Assembly (NCBI GenBank): GCA_007134665.1
Contig: SLKH01000143.1
Coordinates: 1-20,972, forward strand
Length of the DNA: 20,972 nucleotides
Source: Balneolaceae bacterium
GTDB taxonomy: Bacteria; Bacteroidota; Rhodothermia; Balneolales; Balneolaceae
Direction of reading: 5' to 3'
The notes under the pieces: model-generated
What the model was told of the DNA's origin: nothing
Seen by the model: the letters and a program-made list of their open reading frames with translations, nothing else
The model's database searches: none
Program-made: the position numbers and the translations under genes
Shown here: piece after piece, positions 7,793 through 15,661 of the stretch
Numbering within the stretch: position 1 is the stretch's first letter
Layout of the letters: the number at the start of each line of letters is the position of its first letter

Positions 7793-8149
7793 ATGTTTAA
7801 AAATCTGAGATTTGTCTATATCACCACCAAAGACAGGGATGAAGCCCGTAAAATCGGTAAGGCAATCATTGAAGCCAGGCTGGCAGCTTGTGTTAATATT
7901 ATTGACGGGATGGAATCGATGTATCACTGGAAGGGTAAAGTAGAAACCGATCGGGAAGCGATTCTGATTGCCAAAACTCCCTATCACAATGTAAATGAAC
8001 TGACCAAAATTGTAAAAAAATTACACAGTTATGAATGCCCGTGCGTGGTGTCATTAACTGTTACTGAACAGGAAGGCAATGAAGATTATTTGCTCTGGCT
8101 GCTAAAAGAAGCGCGTCAACCGGGGCCTGTTATTCACAACGAGGAGTGA
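7793..8149 (+). CDS. cutA: CutA1-family protein
   Basis: The 118-residue protein is a full-length CutA1: an opening strand with VYITTKDRDEARKIG, the conserved EARLAACVNII segment (27-37), Y-x-W-x-G-K-V at 43-49, and the SYECPCVV segment (88-95) that matches the family's HPYExP site. CutA1 proteins form tight trimers with a ferredoxin-like fold. They were linked to divalent copper tolerance in E. coli, but their general role is unsettled. It is the first gene after a 272 bp gap next to the tRNA, and its stop TGA overlaps the ATG of the crotonase gene, so the two should be translationally coupled. I infer no functional link from that coupling alone. Confidence 0.95.
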   Translation: MFKNLRFVYITTKDRDEARKIGKAIIEARLAACVNIIDGMESMYHWKGKVETDREAILIAKTPYHNVNELTKIVKKLHSYECPCVVSLTVTEQEGNEDYLLWLLKEARQPGPVIHNEE

Positions 8150-8913
8150 TGGCTGCAGAGATTTCAAAATCGGGTCAGACATTATGGTTTCGGATTCACA
8201 GGCCGGAAGCAAAGAACGCGGTTGACTTTGAGGTTATGGATGAGCTGGAGTCTGCTATTGAACAGATCCATTCCGATGAGTCGATACGGGCATTTGTTAT
8301 AACCGGATCTGATGATTTTTTTATTTCAGGCGGTGATTTGCGGAAATTTCATCAGATCAGGGATGCTGAGCCGGCAATGAAAATGGCTGAAAGAATTCAG
8401 ATTATACTTGCCGGCCTGGAAAAAGCTCCGTGCTGGACTATATCACTCGTGAATGGTGCCGCCTATGGTGGTGGTTGGGAGTTGATGTTAGCGTGTGATT
8501 TCGTCATTGCAAGCAGTAATGCCAGGTTCGGTTTTACCCAGGGTAAATTTTATCTGCCACCCGGATGGGGCGGGCTAACCAGGCTGGTTGAAAAGGTTGG
8601 GCGATCGAAAGCACTATTGTGGCTTGCAGAAACGGCTGTAATCGACAGCAAGACTGCTGTTGAATCAGGTTTGATCGAATATCGGTTTGAACACGATCAA
8701 TTGGAGCAACAAGCCAATAAATGGCTGAAATCAATTATTCGCAATGATCGAATGTTTATTCACAATCTGAAATCAATAGCACTTAATACATCTGTGAACA
8801 GAAGAGAGCTGATCAGAAAAGAGCTTGAACCTTTTTCTCATTTTTGGGAACACGATGAACACAGATCAAGAGTTGAAGAGTTTCTCAAAAGAAAATCAGA
8901 GAATGAAAGTTGA
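8149..8913 (+). CDS. Crotonase (enoyl-CoA hydratase/isomerase) family protein of unknown substrate
   Basis: This 254-residue protein has the crotonase fold: the CoA and oxyanion-hole segment FFISGGDLRKF (57-67), a second oxyanion segment GAAYGGGWELMLACD (103-117), and a PPGWGG turn (137-142). In enoyl-CoA hydratase two Glu residues 20 apart do the chemistry. Here the first is kept (E111 in GGGWEL), while the second is Gln131 in FTQGKF. That argues against ordinary hydratase activity and fits decarboxylase-, thioesterase- or isomerase-type relatives; I cannot name the substrate. A GTG at 8146 also fits, but the ATG at 8149 gives a TGATG overlap with the cutA stop and is preceded by GAGGAG at 8141-8146, with an unusually short spacer of 2. 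It converges on the htrA-like gene with an 11 nt gap. Confidence 0.88.
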   Translation: MAAEISKSGQTLWFRIHRPEAKNAVDFEVMDELESAIEQIHSDESIRAFVITGSDDFFISGGDLRKFHQIRDAEPAMKMAERIQIILAGLEKAPCWTISLVNGAAYGGGWELMLACDFVIASSNARFGFTQGKFYLPPGWGGLTRLVEKVGRSKALLWLAETAVIDSKTAVESGLIEYRFEHDQLEQQANKWLKSIIRNDRMFIHNLKSIALNTSVNRRELIRKELEPFSHFWEHDEHRSRVEEFLKRKSENES

Positions 8914-8924
8914 ATTAATTTGAA

Positions 8925-10205
8925 CTACTCTTCACTCTCTTCACTGCTTACACGTTTGCGGAGAAGCATTTCTGTATGATAAGGTTCACCGTCTCTCAGA
9001 ATTTCAAGATTCATCAGGTCTCCTTCGGTGTATTCACGCATTAAAGCCCAGGCATGCATTTCGCTTAGTACCCGTTCATCTCCGATTCGGAGAATAATAT
9101 CACCCGGCATCAGGCCGCTTTGAAAAGCCGGGCCATCTTTGTTTACACTTGTTACAAGCAATCCCTGAAGGTACGGTAGCCGGTAACGGTAGATGAGTTG
9201 TTCTGTCATGGATGTAAATTTCATTCCCGGATCATAATCGAGTGCTACTTCGCCGGTGGTCAGCAGTTGATTGATGATACGTTCCACCCGGTTACTTGGA
9301 ATAGCGAAGCTGAGCCCCACAAAGCCGGCACTTGTGCCACCTGTATAGATAAATGTGTTTACACCAATGACTTTACCTTCACTGTTGAGAAGCGGGCCGC
9401 CGGAATTACCGCGGTTAATCGCTGCATCTGTTTGAATCATATCCATATAAACCCTTGGATTATTCGGGTCGGGCCGAAAATCCCGGTTTTTGGCACTAAC
9501 CACACCGACAGTAACAGCCGGCTGGCCATCTTCAAACAACCCGAATGGATTTCCAAGTGCCAATGCCCATTCACCGACTATCACTTCATCCGAATCACTG
9601 AATTCAGCGAAGGGAAGAGGTTCATCAGATTCGATCTTCAAGAGTGCAAGGTCGGTGAGCTCGTCACTCCCTATCAGTGTTACGTCATAGATTCTGCCGT
9701 CAAGAGTGGATGCAACGATTTCTTTTGCATTATTCCCGACGACATGCTGATTGGTAATAACCAGGCCGTCTTCACTGATAATAAATCCTGACCCGGTACT
9801 TGTAAATTCCCTTGAGAGTGTTTGGCCGAAAAAATACCTGATAAATTCATCCTGCATCGTGCCCCCTCCTTCCACGACTTCCGTAACAGTGATACTCACT
9901 ACAGCCGGACTCACGTGTTCAACAGCATTGGTAATAGCATTTTTTCTGCTGTGGCTGATTGCATCAATCAGTTGATAGCGTTCTTCAAGAGATTCTACAT
10001 CCTCGCTGTAATTATTGAGAACTTCTTCTACAAGTGTAGCCGAAAAGTGGCTCAGGGTATCCGGTAATTCACTGCCTCCGGCTTCAGGGTTCGATTCATT
10101 GCATCCGGGTAAAATCCAGATGATCAGCAATATGGTTATGTATAAGTGTAATCTTTTATTTAGAAAGAACACTCTTGTCTTCACTTTTTTTAAGCTGTTT
10201 AACAC
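8925..10205 (-). CDS. HtrA/DegS-like trypsin-type serine protease, predicted lipoprotein, single PDZ
   Basis: The N-terminus has a hydrophobic span ending in the lipobox ILPGC with Cys35, so a lipid anchor at the periplasmic face is expected. The trypsin-like domain has the triad His154 (TNQHVVG), Asp185 (LTDLALLK) and Ser268 (RGNSGGPLL). One PDZ domain follows at about 330-415 with GPAFQSGLMPGDIIL. DegP and DegQ have two PDZ domains, so the layout is DegS-like. Likely roles are envelope protein quality control or regulated cleavage of a signalling protein. The start is ambiguous: the GTG at 10205 overlaps the nrnA-like gene by 50 nt, and later GTG codons at 10184 and 10172 would give a shorter, more typical signal peptide. 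It is probably co-transcribed with that upstream gene. Confidence 0.93.
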   Translation of the reverse strand: MLNSLKKVKTRVFFLNKRLHLYITILLIIWILPGCNESNPEAGGSELPDTLSHFSATLVEEVLNNYSEDVESLEERYQLIDAISHSRKNAITNAVEHVSPAVVSITVTEVVEGGGTMQDEFIRYFFGQTLSREFTSTGSGFIISEDGLVITNQHVVGNNAKEIVASTLDGRIYDVTLIGSDELTDLALLKIESDEPLPFAEFSDSDEVIVGEWALALGNPFGLFEDGQPAVTVGVVSAKNRDFRPDPNNPRVYMDMIQTDAAINRGNSGGPLLNSEGKVIGVNTFIYTGGTSAGFVGLSFAIPSNRVERIINQLLTTGEVALDYDPGMKFTSMTEQLIYRYRLPYLQGLLVTSVNKDGPAFQSGLMPGDIILRIGDERVLSEMHAWALMREYTEGDLMNLEILRDGEPYHTEMLLRKRVSSEESEE

Positions 10206-11154
10206 CTATTTTCACCAAATCATTGATTGCAAGCGATAGAGGGCCCGGATGCCAGGCACCGGCTGCCTTCTTGTGTCCTCCACCATCCAGTACTTTTGCC
10301 CATTCATTTACGTCTACATTACTTCGGGATCTCAGGCTGATTTTAATGCCGTTGTCATCGATATCCTTCAACAGCAATGCTGCTTTGACTCCGGCAATGC
10401 TCAACGGGTAATTTACGAAACCTTCACAATCATCAGAGGAAGTCTTCGTCTTGTCAAGCATTTCTCTTGTAACGTACATGATTGCAATCTGATTGCTCTC
10501 GTAAAGCTGAATTGATTTAAGTGCCAGGCTGAGTAATTTTAGTTGTTGGGGACTCTTATTCGAAAAAACCTTTTCAATGACTTCATTGGGTTTAAAATCA
10601 CCCCGTCGAAGGAGGTCAGCCGCAGCTTCCATCGTTTCGGGCCGAACGCTGTCATACTGTAAAGATCCGGTATCTGTCACAATGCCTGTATATAGAGCCA
10701 TTGCCACTTCCCGGTCTATTTGATCCGGATCATGTTCATTATAAATGTTATAGATAAGTTCACAGGTAGATGAAGCTTTTTCAACCGATATACTAAATGT
10801 GAACGCATCAACCGGGTCCGGGTGATGATCGATCATAAAAGAAGGCCTTCGGAATTCTCTCTGGAAGTCTTCATAGCTTCCAAAGCGGGCAGGTGCATTC
10901 CCGTCCAGCGCAATGAACGCATCGCACTGGGCAGTCAATTCGCCATCCGGAATTTCAATACGGAAAAAACTTGTCAGCCATTGCATGTTATGCGGAACCG
11001 GATTGTCATTAAAAGCGAGAGCCCTAATTCCGTTCTTTTCCAGCCACAGGCACATCGCAACCTGGGCTCCAATGCAGTCACCATCTGGGCGTATGTGTGA
11101 ATAAACACCTATACTATTGAACTCTTTAATTTGTTGAATGAACTCCTTATACAT
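10156..11154 (-). CDS. nrnA: DHH/DHHA1 phosphoesterase, NrnA-like (nanoRNase / pAp phosphatase)
   Basis: The 332 residues carry the DHH-family metal motifs: SHIRPDGDCIGA (19-30, with H20, D24, D26), a single Asp84 in ALDG, the DHH triad at 109-111, and an aspartate in TGIVTDTGSLQYDS. The C-terminal DHHA1 domain has the substrate-binding signature GGGHKKAAG. NrnA enzymes degrade short RNA oligomers left over from mRNA decay and dephosphorylate 3'-phosphoadenosine 5'-phosphate, linking RNA turnover to sulfate metabolism. The length suits NrnA rather than the larger RecJ. ATG at 11154 has no clear Shine-Dalgarno. Its 3' end overlaps the start of the htrA-like gene, and it is divergent from thiamine pyrophosphokinase across a 171 bp promoter region. 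Confidence 0.93.
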   Translation of the reverse strand: MYKEFIQQIKEFNSIGVYSHIRPDGDCIGAQVAMCLWLEKNGIRALAFNDNPVPHNMQWLTSFFRIEIPDGELTAQCDAFIALDGNAPARFGSYEDFQREFRRPSFMIDHHPDPVDAFTFSISVEKASSTCELIYNIYNEHDPDQIDREVAMALYTGIVTDTGSLQYDSVRPETMEAAADLLRRGDFKPNEVIEKVFSNKSPQQLKLLSLALKSIQLYESNQIAIMYVTREMLDKTKTSSDDCEGFVNYPLSIAGVKAALLLKDIDDNGIKISLRSRSNVDVNEWAKVLDGGGHKKAAGAWHPGPLSLAINDLVKIGVKQLKKSEDKSVLSK

Positions 11155-11325
11155 CTATTGATATTCGATTAAATTATTTTATTTAAATTCCTGGCCGCAT
11201 GTGATCGGGCAGCCAGTATTAAAATTTTCACCGGCATGTTTCAAAATGTTTCTGAAGCCTTGTAAAAAAAGGGTTCAGGCACAGTATTCCAATTTTAATC
11301 CGGATTTTTTGGGAATCAGAACACT

Positions 11326-11964
11326 ATGGCTTATGAAAGTGCTGTCATACTCTGTGATGGCAGAAAACCACCTAAAAAACAATTTATTGCCTCTGTTAAT
11401 AAATCAAGCATGTTTATTGCTGCTGATGGTGGTGCTAACATAGCCAATAAATTAAACATAAAACCGGATGTAATTATCGGTGATTTCGACAGTTACAAAC
11501 CAGTTGATCAAGGGGGTGTGACCATTATCAGGGATACTGACCAGGAGACGAATGATCTTGAAAAAGCATTGAATTATATCCTCGGTCAACATATCAATCG
11601 TGTTGAGATTTATGGTGCTTTTGGCCAGAGACTCGATCATACTTTAAAAAACCTTTCAGTACTCAAACGATATAACGACAAGTTCAGAAAGATTGTATTC
11701 ATTGATAAATATGGCGTCTCATTTCTTCTTCCGCCTCATTATTCAGCACGGTTGCCAGTTGGTACCACTATTTCCCTTTACCCGCTGAAGGGCTTAGTAG
11801 AAGGAATCCGCACAAAGGGCCTTGAATTCCCACTCGATTCTGAGACTCTTGAAATCGGTAAGCGTGACGGAACTTCAAACAGAACACTCGAGGATCAGAT
11901 AGAGATCATCCATGAAAGCGGTGACCTTCTGATATTTATCGCAACTTTAAAACAGGATCATTGA
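11326..11964 (+). CDS. thiN: Thiamine pyrophosphokinase
   Basis: The enzyme transfers pyrophosphate from ATP to thiamine, giving the cofactor thiamine diphosphate directly. The 212-residue protein shows the family motifs in order: ADGGAN (33-38), the metal-binding GDFDS (52-56), the QETNDLEKAL segment (72-81), GAFGQRLDH (96-104), and the C-terminal GTSNR (182-186) of the thiamine-binding domain. A kinase acting on free thiamine implies salvage from outside. The next gene, a sodium:solute symporter, overlaps it by 4 nt, which suggests that the pair takes up and traps the vitamin; this is inference. I see no thiamine-diphosphate riboswitch in the 171 bp upstream region. ATG has a weak GGGA about ten bases before it. 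Confidence 0.94.
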   Translation: MAYESAVILCDGRKPPKKQFIASVNKSSMFIAADGGANIANKLNIKPDVIIGDFDSYKPVDQGGVTIIRDTDQETNDLEKALNYILGQHINRVEIYGAFGQRLDHTLKNLSVLKRYNDKFRKIVFIDKYGVSFLLPPHYSARLPVGTTISLYPLKGLVEGIRTKGLEFPLDSETLEIGKRDGTSNRTLEDQIEIIHESGDLLIFIATLKQDH

Positions 11965-13349
11965 CAGTTTCCTTTATAGCTATCGACTGGGTATTGATCG
12001 GTTCTTACTTCCTGCTGTTGATTTGGCTGAGCCTGAAAAAAGGCTGGCTGGATGAGGATGAAGAGCAATTCCTGCTGAGCGGCAGAAAAGTGACTCTGCC
12101 GGCTTTTGTAGCCACTCTTGTTTCCACCTGGTATGGAGGAATTCTTGGCGTAGGAGAATACAGCTATCAGTTTGGTATTTCCCAGTGGCTTATACTTGGA
12201 GTTCCTTTTTACTTTTTTTCCGCACTTTTTGCAATTCTGCTTGCGGGTAAAATCCGCTTGAATAAGGCGCTGAGTATTCCGGAAGCGGTTGCCAACCGAT
12301 ATGGAGAATATGCAGGCAGAATTAGTGCAATTCCCATTTTTATACTGGTCAGTCCCGCTCCCTACATACTGATGCTTGGTTTGTTGTTTCAGTTTATGGC
12401 CGGAGGTACAGGCCCTTTTCTTTTTTATGCTACATTAGTGGCTCTTTTTTCAGTGTTATATGTAACGATTGGTGGTTTTGGAGCTGTTTTGCGTACAGAT
12501 ATCCTGCAGATTGTCCTTATGTTTGGCGGTTTTATTATGCTCATTTTCTTTGCTGCAGCTGAATTTGGCGGGCTGGGAGAATTATGGGTCTCTGTTCCTG
12601 AAGAATACAGGGACATCACAGGTGGTCACAGCATTCAATATATACTCGTTTGGTTTTTTATCGCACTATGGACGTTTGTGGACCCCAGTTTTCATCAAAG
12701 AGCTGCTGCAGCGAAATCACCGGAAACTGCAAGGAAAGGGATCTTTATCTCTATTCTGTTCTGGATCCTTTTTGATTTTCTGACAGCTTTTTGTGGAATG
12801 TACGGCTGGGCGATTCTTGGGCCGGACCTGGGGGAACCGATACTTGTTTACCCTAAACTGGCAGAAACATTGCTTCCATGGGGTTTGAAAGGACTCTTTT
12901 TTGTAACCTTGCTTGCAACAATTATGTCAACGCTTGATAGTTACCTGTTCTTGTCAGGCCAGACTCTCGGGCGCGATTTCCTGTCACGCTTCTTTCCTGC
13001 AAGCGATCGCAACCTGCTTACCCGGATCAGTATATTGATTGCGGCTCTACTGGCAATTGTACTGATTATCATATATCCCAGCGTGATTGATCTGTGGTAT
13101 GTTCTCGGTTCGGTATTTATTCCGGGGCTATTAATTCCTGTACTGGGTGTTTACTTGTCAGTATTCAGGCTCAAACGTTTTTATGTTCATGCAACGCTGA
13201 TTGGATGTACGGGTGTATCATTTCTCTGGCTTGCACTTGGCACCTATTATCAATCTGAAGAGTATGCTTACGCATTTATGGGAATTGAACCTTTTTATCC
13301 GGGGCTTTTGCTGTCAATTCTTTTTTGGCTGATTGGAAGAGACCGGTAA
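11961..13349 (+). CDS. Sodium:solute symporter (SSS/SLC5 family), candidate thiamine-related transporter
   Basis: The 462-residue protein is hydrophobic throughout with about 12-13 membrane spans. It fits the sodium:solute symporter family: a FLLSGRKVTLPAF segment (36-48) after the first span, then TWYGGILGVGEYSYQFG (56-72) in the region of the substrate/sodium site, and GLFFVTLLATIMSTLDSYL later. It would import a small solute with sodium across the inner membrane. Start is a TTG (11961) overlapping the thiamine pyrophosphokinase stop as TTGA; no ATG occurs for a long way downstream. Coupling to that kinase makes thiamine or a precursor the leading guess for the substrate, as for the predicted SSS transporter ThiV. 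Sequence alone cannot separate this from amino-acid, sugar or pantothenate transport. Confidence 0.85.
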   Translation: MTVSFIAIDWVLIGSYFLLLIWLSLKKGWLDEDEEQFLLSGRKVTLPAFVATLVSTWYGGILGVGEYSYQFGISQWLILGVPFYFFSALFAILLAGKIRLNKALSIPEAVANRYGEYAGRISAIPIFILVSPAPYILMLGLLFQFMAGGTGPFLFYATLVALFSVLYVTIGGFGAVLRTDILQIVLMFGGFIMLIFFAAAEFGGLGELWVSVPEEYRDITGGHSIQYILVWFFIALWTFVDPSFHQRAAAAKSPETARKGIFISILFWILFDFLTAFCGMYGWAILGPDLGEPILVYPKLAETLLPWGLKGLFFVTLLATIMSTLDSYLFLSGQTLGRDFLSRFFPASDRNLLTRISILIAALLAIVLIIIYPSVIDLWYVLGSVFIPGLLIPVLGVYLSVFRLKRFYVHATLIGCTGVSFLWLALGTYYQSEEYAYAFMGIEPFYPGLLLSILFWLIGRDR

Positions 13350-13355
13350 TCTTTT

Positions 13356-13640
13356 TCAGGTAGATTTCAGGATATGGCCAAGGTTCAGTTTGTGAATAGG
13401 GATGATATATTTATTTGAGAAGACATCTTTTTGAATACCCAGGAGACCGGTACCCCTGAAATCGACCACACAATGCCCGTCCTCCGCCTTGATCACTTCT
13501 CCAATCCCATAATATTCAGGGCTTGGGCCGTAGTAGACAAGATCTCCCAGTTGAATCTGGTTTGATGCCCGTCTGTGGAACGGCATGATTACAGGGAGAA
13601 GGTCGAGCCTGTATGACAGTCGTTTCTTCTGTGTTGCCAT
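13356..13640 (-). CDS. Conserved-looking small protein of unknown function in the porX-tsaE operon
   Basis: I do not recognise this 94-residue protein. Its central part (about 29-75) alternates short strands and glycines: GDLVYYG, YGIGEVI, CVVDFRGTG, GIQKDVF. The pattern resembles a small SH3/Tudor-like barrel of the type found in CarD or UvrD C-termini, where an adaptor binds protein or nucleic acid. The N-terminal 15 residues are basic. It has no signal peptide or membrane span. Its ATG lies 8 nt after the tsaE stop, and tsaE in turn lies 5 nt after porX, so it is almost certainly on the same transcript. It ends 6 nt from the convergent symporter gene. It is real by position and composition; the barrel idea is only inference. 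Confidence 0.75.
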   Translation of the reverse strand: MATQKKRLSYRLDLLPVIMPFHRRASNQIQLGDLVYYGPSPEYYGIGEVIKAEDGHCVVDFRGTGLLGIQKDVFSNKYIIPIHKLNLGHILKST

Positions 13641-13648
13641 CTCTGGGT

Positions 13649-14086
13649 TTAATTATGTTTTTGATATTTAATATTAATAAGCCGGCTGTTTTCGTCAGTA
13701 ACCGATATGAATACCTGAATAACGTCATCCGGTAAAAGTTCTGAAATTTTTTCAGGCCATTCGATGATTGAAACGCCATCTCCATAAAAATATTCTTCTG
13801 CACCAATTTCAAGTGCTTCAGAAATACTTTCAAGCCGGTAACAGTCAAAATGGTAGAGAATCAATCCATCTGTTCCCACGTATTCCTGGATCAGATTGAA
13901 TGTAGGAGAACTCACTTGCTCACGCGAAATTCCGAATGCTTCGGCAAATCCCTTGACAAAATGAGTTTTACCTGCACCAAGTTCACCATAAAGACAGATG
14001 ATATCTCCGGCAATCACTTTTTCAGCCAAAGTTTTAGCAATAGCCATTGTCTCAGCTTCACTGCTGGAATGATAACTTTTTTCCAT
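13649..14086 (-). CDS. tsaE: TsaE, ATPase of the tRNA threonylcarbamoyladenosine (t6A37) machinery
   Basis: TsaE works with TsaB and TsaD to place threonylcarbamoyl on A37 of tRNAs that read ANN codons. The 145 residues have the P-loop GELGAGKT (34-41), the SSPTFNLIQEY segment (59-69), HFDCYRL (79-85) and the late EWPEK motif (109-113), all standard for the family, at normal length. ATG at 14086 lies 5 nt after the porX stop and is translated from the same transcript. porX-tsaE adjacency is familiar in Bacteroidota and probably reflects old chromosomal organisation rather than a shared pathway. Confidence 0.97.
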   Translation of the reverse strand: MEKSYHSSSEAETMAIAKTLAEKVIAGDIICLYGELGAGKTHFVKGFAEAFGISREQVSSPTFNLIQEYVGTDGLILYHFDCYRLESISEALEIGAEEYFYGDGVSIIEWPEKISELLPDDVIQVFISVTDENSRLINIKYQKHN

Positions 14087-14091
14087 TACTT

Positions 14092-15636
14092 CTATCTGGG
14101 CCTCATCGTAGCGATCGGAAGTATCATCTCTTCCATGGTGGCACCACCATGCTGAAACGTATCACGGTATCGATTTTGATACCTGTGATAGTTTGTCGGG
14201 TAAACAAAATAATAATCTTCTTTCGCAATTATAAAACTATTTGCCGGAGGCTGAATGGGGAGCATATACTCTTCCGGTTTGTCGATATAGATTGCAGCAC
14301 TGCTGTCTGCCTTCAGGTTTCTGCCGTATTTGTACCTGAGATTAGTGGCGGCATCACGGTCGCCAAAAACTTTGGTATCGCGTAGTGAACGCACTGCTCC
14401 GTGATCAGTGGTAACAATAATGGTAACATCCTTGTCAGCCAGTTCCCGAAACATCTGCAAAAGTGATGAGTGCATAAACCAGGATTCGGTCAAAGACCTG
14501 AAAGCAGATACATCCGGAGCGAGTTCGCGTAACACATCGGAATCGGACCGGGAGTGCACCAATGTATCTACAAAGTTATAGACCATTGTCGTCAGATCTG
14601 TCTGTGTATAATTGATGATTTTGTCAGCCAGCCTTCGGCCCTCTTCTGCCTGAAGAACTTTTTCATATTTATATGATTTCTCGATTCTTTTTCTTTGAAA
14701 CAGGCGGCCAAGTAATTCCTCTTCGTTTCGATTAAGGGAGGTTTCATCCTGTCCCATTTCCCAGAGTTGAGGGTACTTCTTTTTGATTTCAAGCGGCATC
14801 AGGCCTGAAAATATGGAGTTTCTTGAATAAGGAGTAGCTGTTGGCAGGATAGAGTAGTAGAAATCTGTTTCAATCAGGTAGTCTTCACTCAAAATACGTT
14901 CAAACAGAAGCCACTGGTCGAACCGCATACAGTCGATCAGAAAAAAGAAAACAGGTTTATCTTTTTTGAAGTGAGGCAGAACAAACTCCTTCATTACATC
15001 CGGGCTCAACCATGGCCGGTCTCCTTCCGGATTCGTTATCCAGCTTTTATAGTCGAGTTCAATGAATTTGGCAAATGATTGATTAGCTTGTTGAAACTGG
15101 TCTGTAAGGACCTGCTGTAAAGCTTCATCACCCTGTTCGAGATCCATATCCCATCGAGTAAGCTGCCGGTATATGTCGATCCAACCAAGCCAGTCAGTAC
15201 CCGAATTAAATCTGGCCGAGAGTTCATTAAACTGTCTTAAATAGGATTGTGAGATTCTCTCGTTTTCAAGCCTGCGTCTGTCGAGTAGTCGTTTTACAGT
15301 AAGCAGGATCTGGTTGGGATTAACCGGCTTGATCAGATAATCGGATATCTGCCCGCCGATCGCATCCTCCATAATTGATTCTTCTTCGCTTTTGGTGATC
15401 ATAACTACCGGAAGTGAAGGTTGAATCTGTTTGATCATTTCCAGTGTTGCCAATCCATCCATACCCGGCATCTGTTCATCAAGAAATACGATATCAAAAT
15501 GCCTGTCCTTAATCATTGAAACCGCATCATCACCATTTGTAACAGGGGTAATCTCAAAGCCTTTCCCTTCAAGAAATATAATATGTGCTTTTAGCTGATT
15601 GATTTCATCATCAGCCCATAAAATGCGGTTCGACAT
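14092..15636 (-). CDS. porX: PorX, T9SS response regulator with C-terminal PglZ domain
   Basis: The 514-residue protein has a CheY-like receiver (1-120) with acidic ADDE (8-11), phospho-acceptor Asp53 in FLDEQMPG, Thr81 and Lys103 in LIKP. A helical linker (about 120-220) leads to an alkaline-phosphatase-superfamily PglZ domain with metal and catalytic residues Asp235 (LIDCMRFD), Thr268 (TATPYSRN), Asp411-His412 (TTDHGAVR) and His496 (QHGGATMEEM). This combination defines PorX, which controls type IX secretion genes and was reported to have zinc-dependent phosphodiesterase activity. It has no DNA-binding domain; in Porphyromonas it acts through the ECF factor SigP and the kinase PorY. Its ATG has TAGGA five bases upstream. 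The leader contains strong hairpins (15662-15741). It heads an operon with tsaE and a small unknown gene. Confidence 0.95.
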   Translation of the reverse strand: MSNRILWADDEINQLKAHIIFLEGKGFEITPVTNGDDAVSMIKDRHFDIVFLDEQMPGMDGLATLEMIKQIQPSLPVVMITKSEEESIMEDAIGGQISDYLIKPVNPNQILLTVKRLLDRRRLENERISQSYLRQFNELSARFNSGTDWLGWIDIYRQLTRWDMDLEQGDEALQQVLTDQFQQANQSFAKFIELDYKSWITNPEGDRPWLSPDVMKEFVLPHFKKDKPVFFFLIDCMRFDQWLLFERILSEDYLIETDFYYSILPTATPYSRNSIFSGLMPLEIKKKYPQLWEMGQDETSLNRNEEELLGRLFQRKRIEKSYKYEKVLQAEEGRRLADKIINYTQTDLTTMVYNFVDTLVHSRSDSDVLRELAPDVSAFRSLTESWFMHSSLLQMFRELADKDVTIIVTTDHGAVRSLRDTKVFGDRDAATNLRYKYGRNLKADSSAAIYIDKPEEYMLPIQPPANSFIIAKEDYYFVYPTNYHRYQNRYRDTFQHGGATMEEMILPIATMRPR

Positions 15637-15661
15637 TAAATCCTAATTTTTGATTTAACCT

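Noticed and set aside
9198..9791. 197-codon plus-strand frame across the htrA-like gene
   Set aside because: It is the antisense of the conserved protease domain; no family signature is present.
11155..11325. Possible thiamine-diphosphate riboswitch before the thiamine pyrophosphokinase gene
   Set aside because: The conserved CTGAGA and the second-arm elements of the TPP aptamer are not there; only short chance inverted repeats are seen.
13516..13848. 110-codon minus-strand frame overlapping tsaE and the 94-residue gene
   Set aside because: It is an alternate frame of tsaE, whose own frame has all family motifs.
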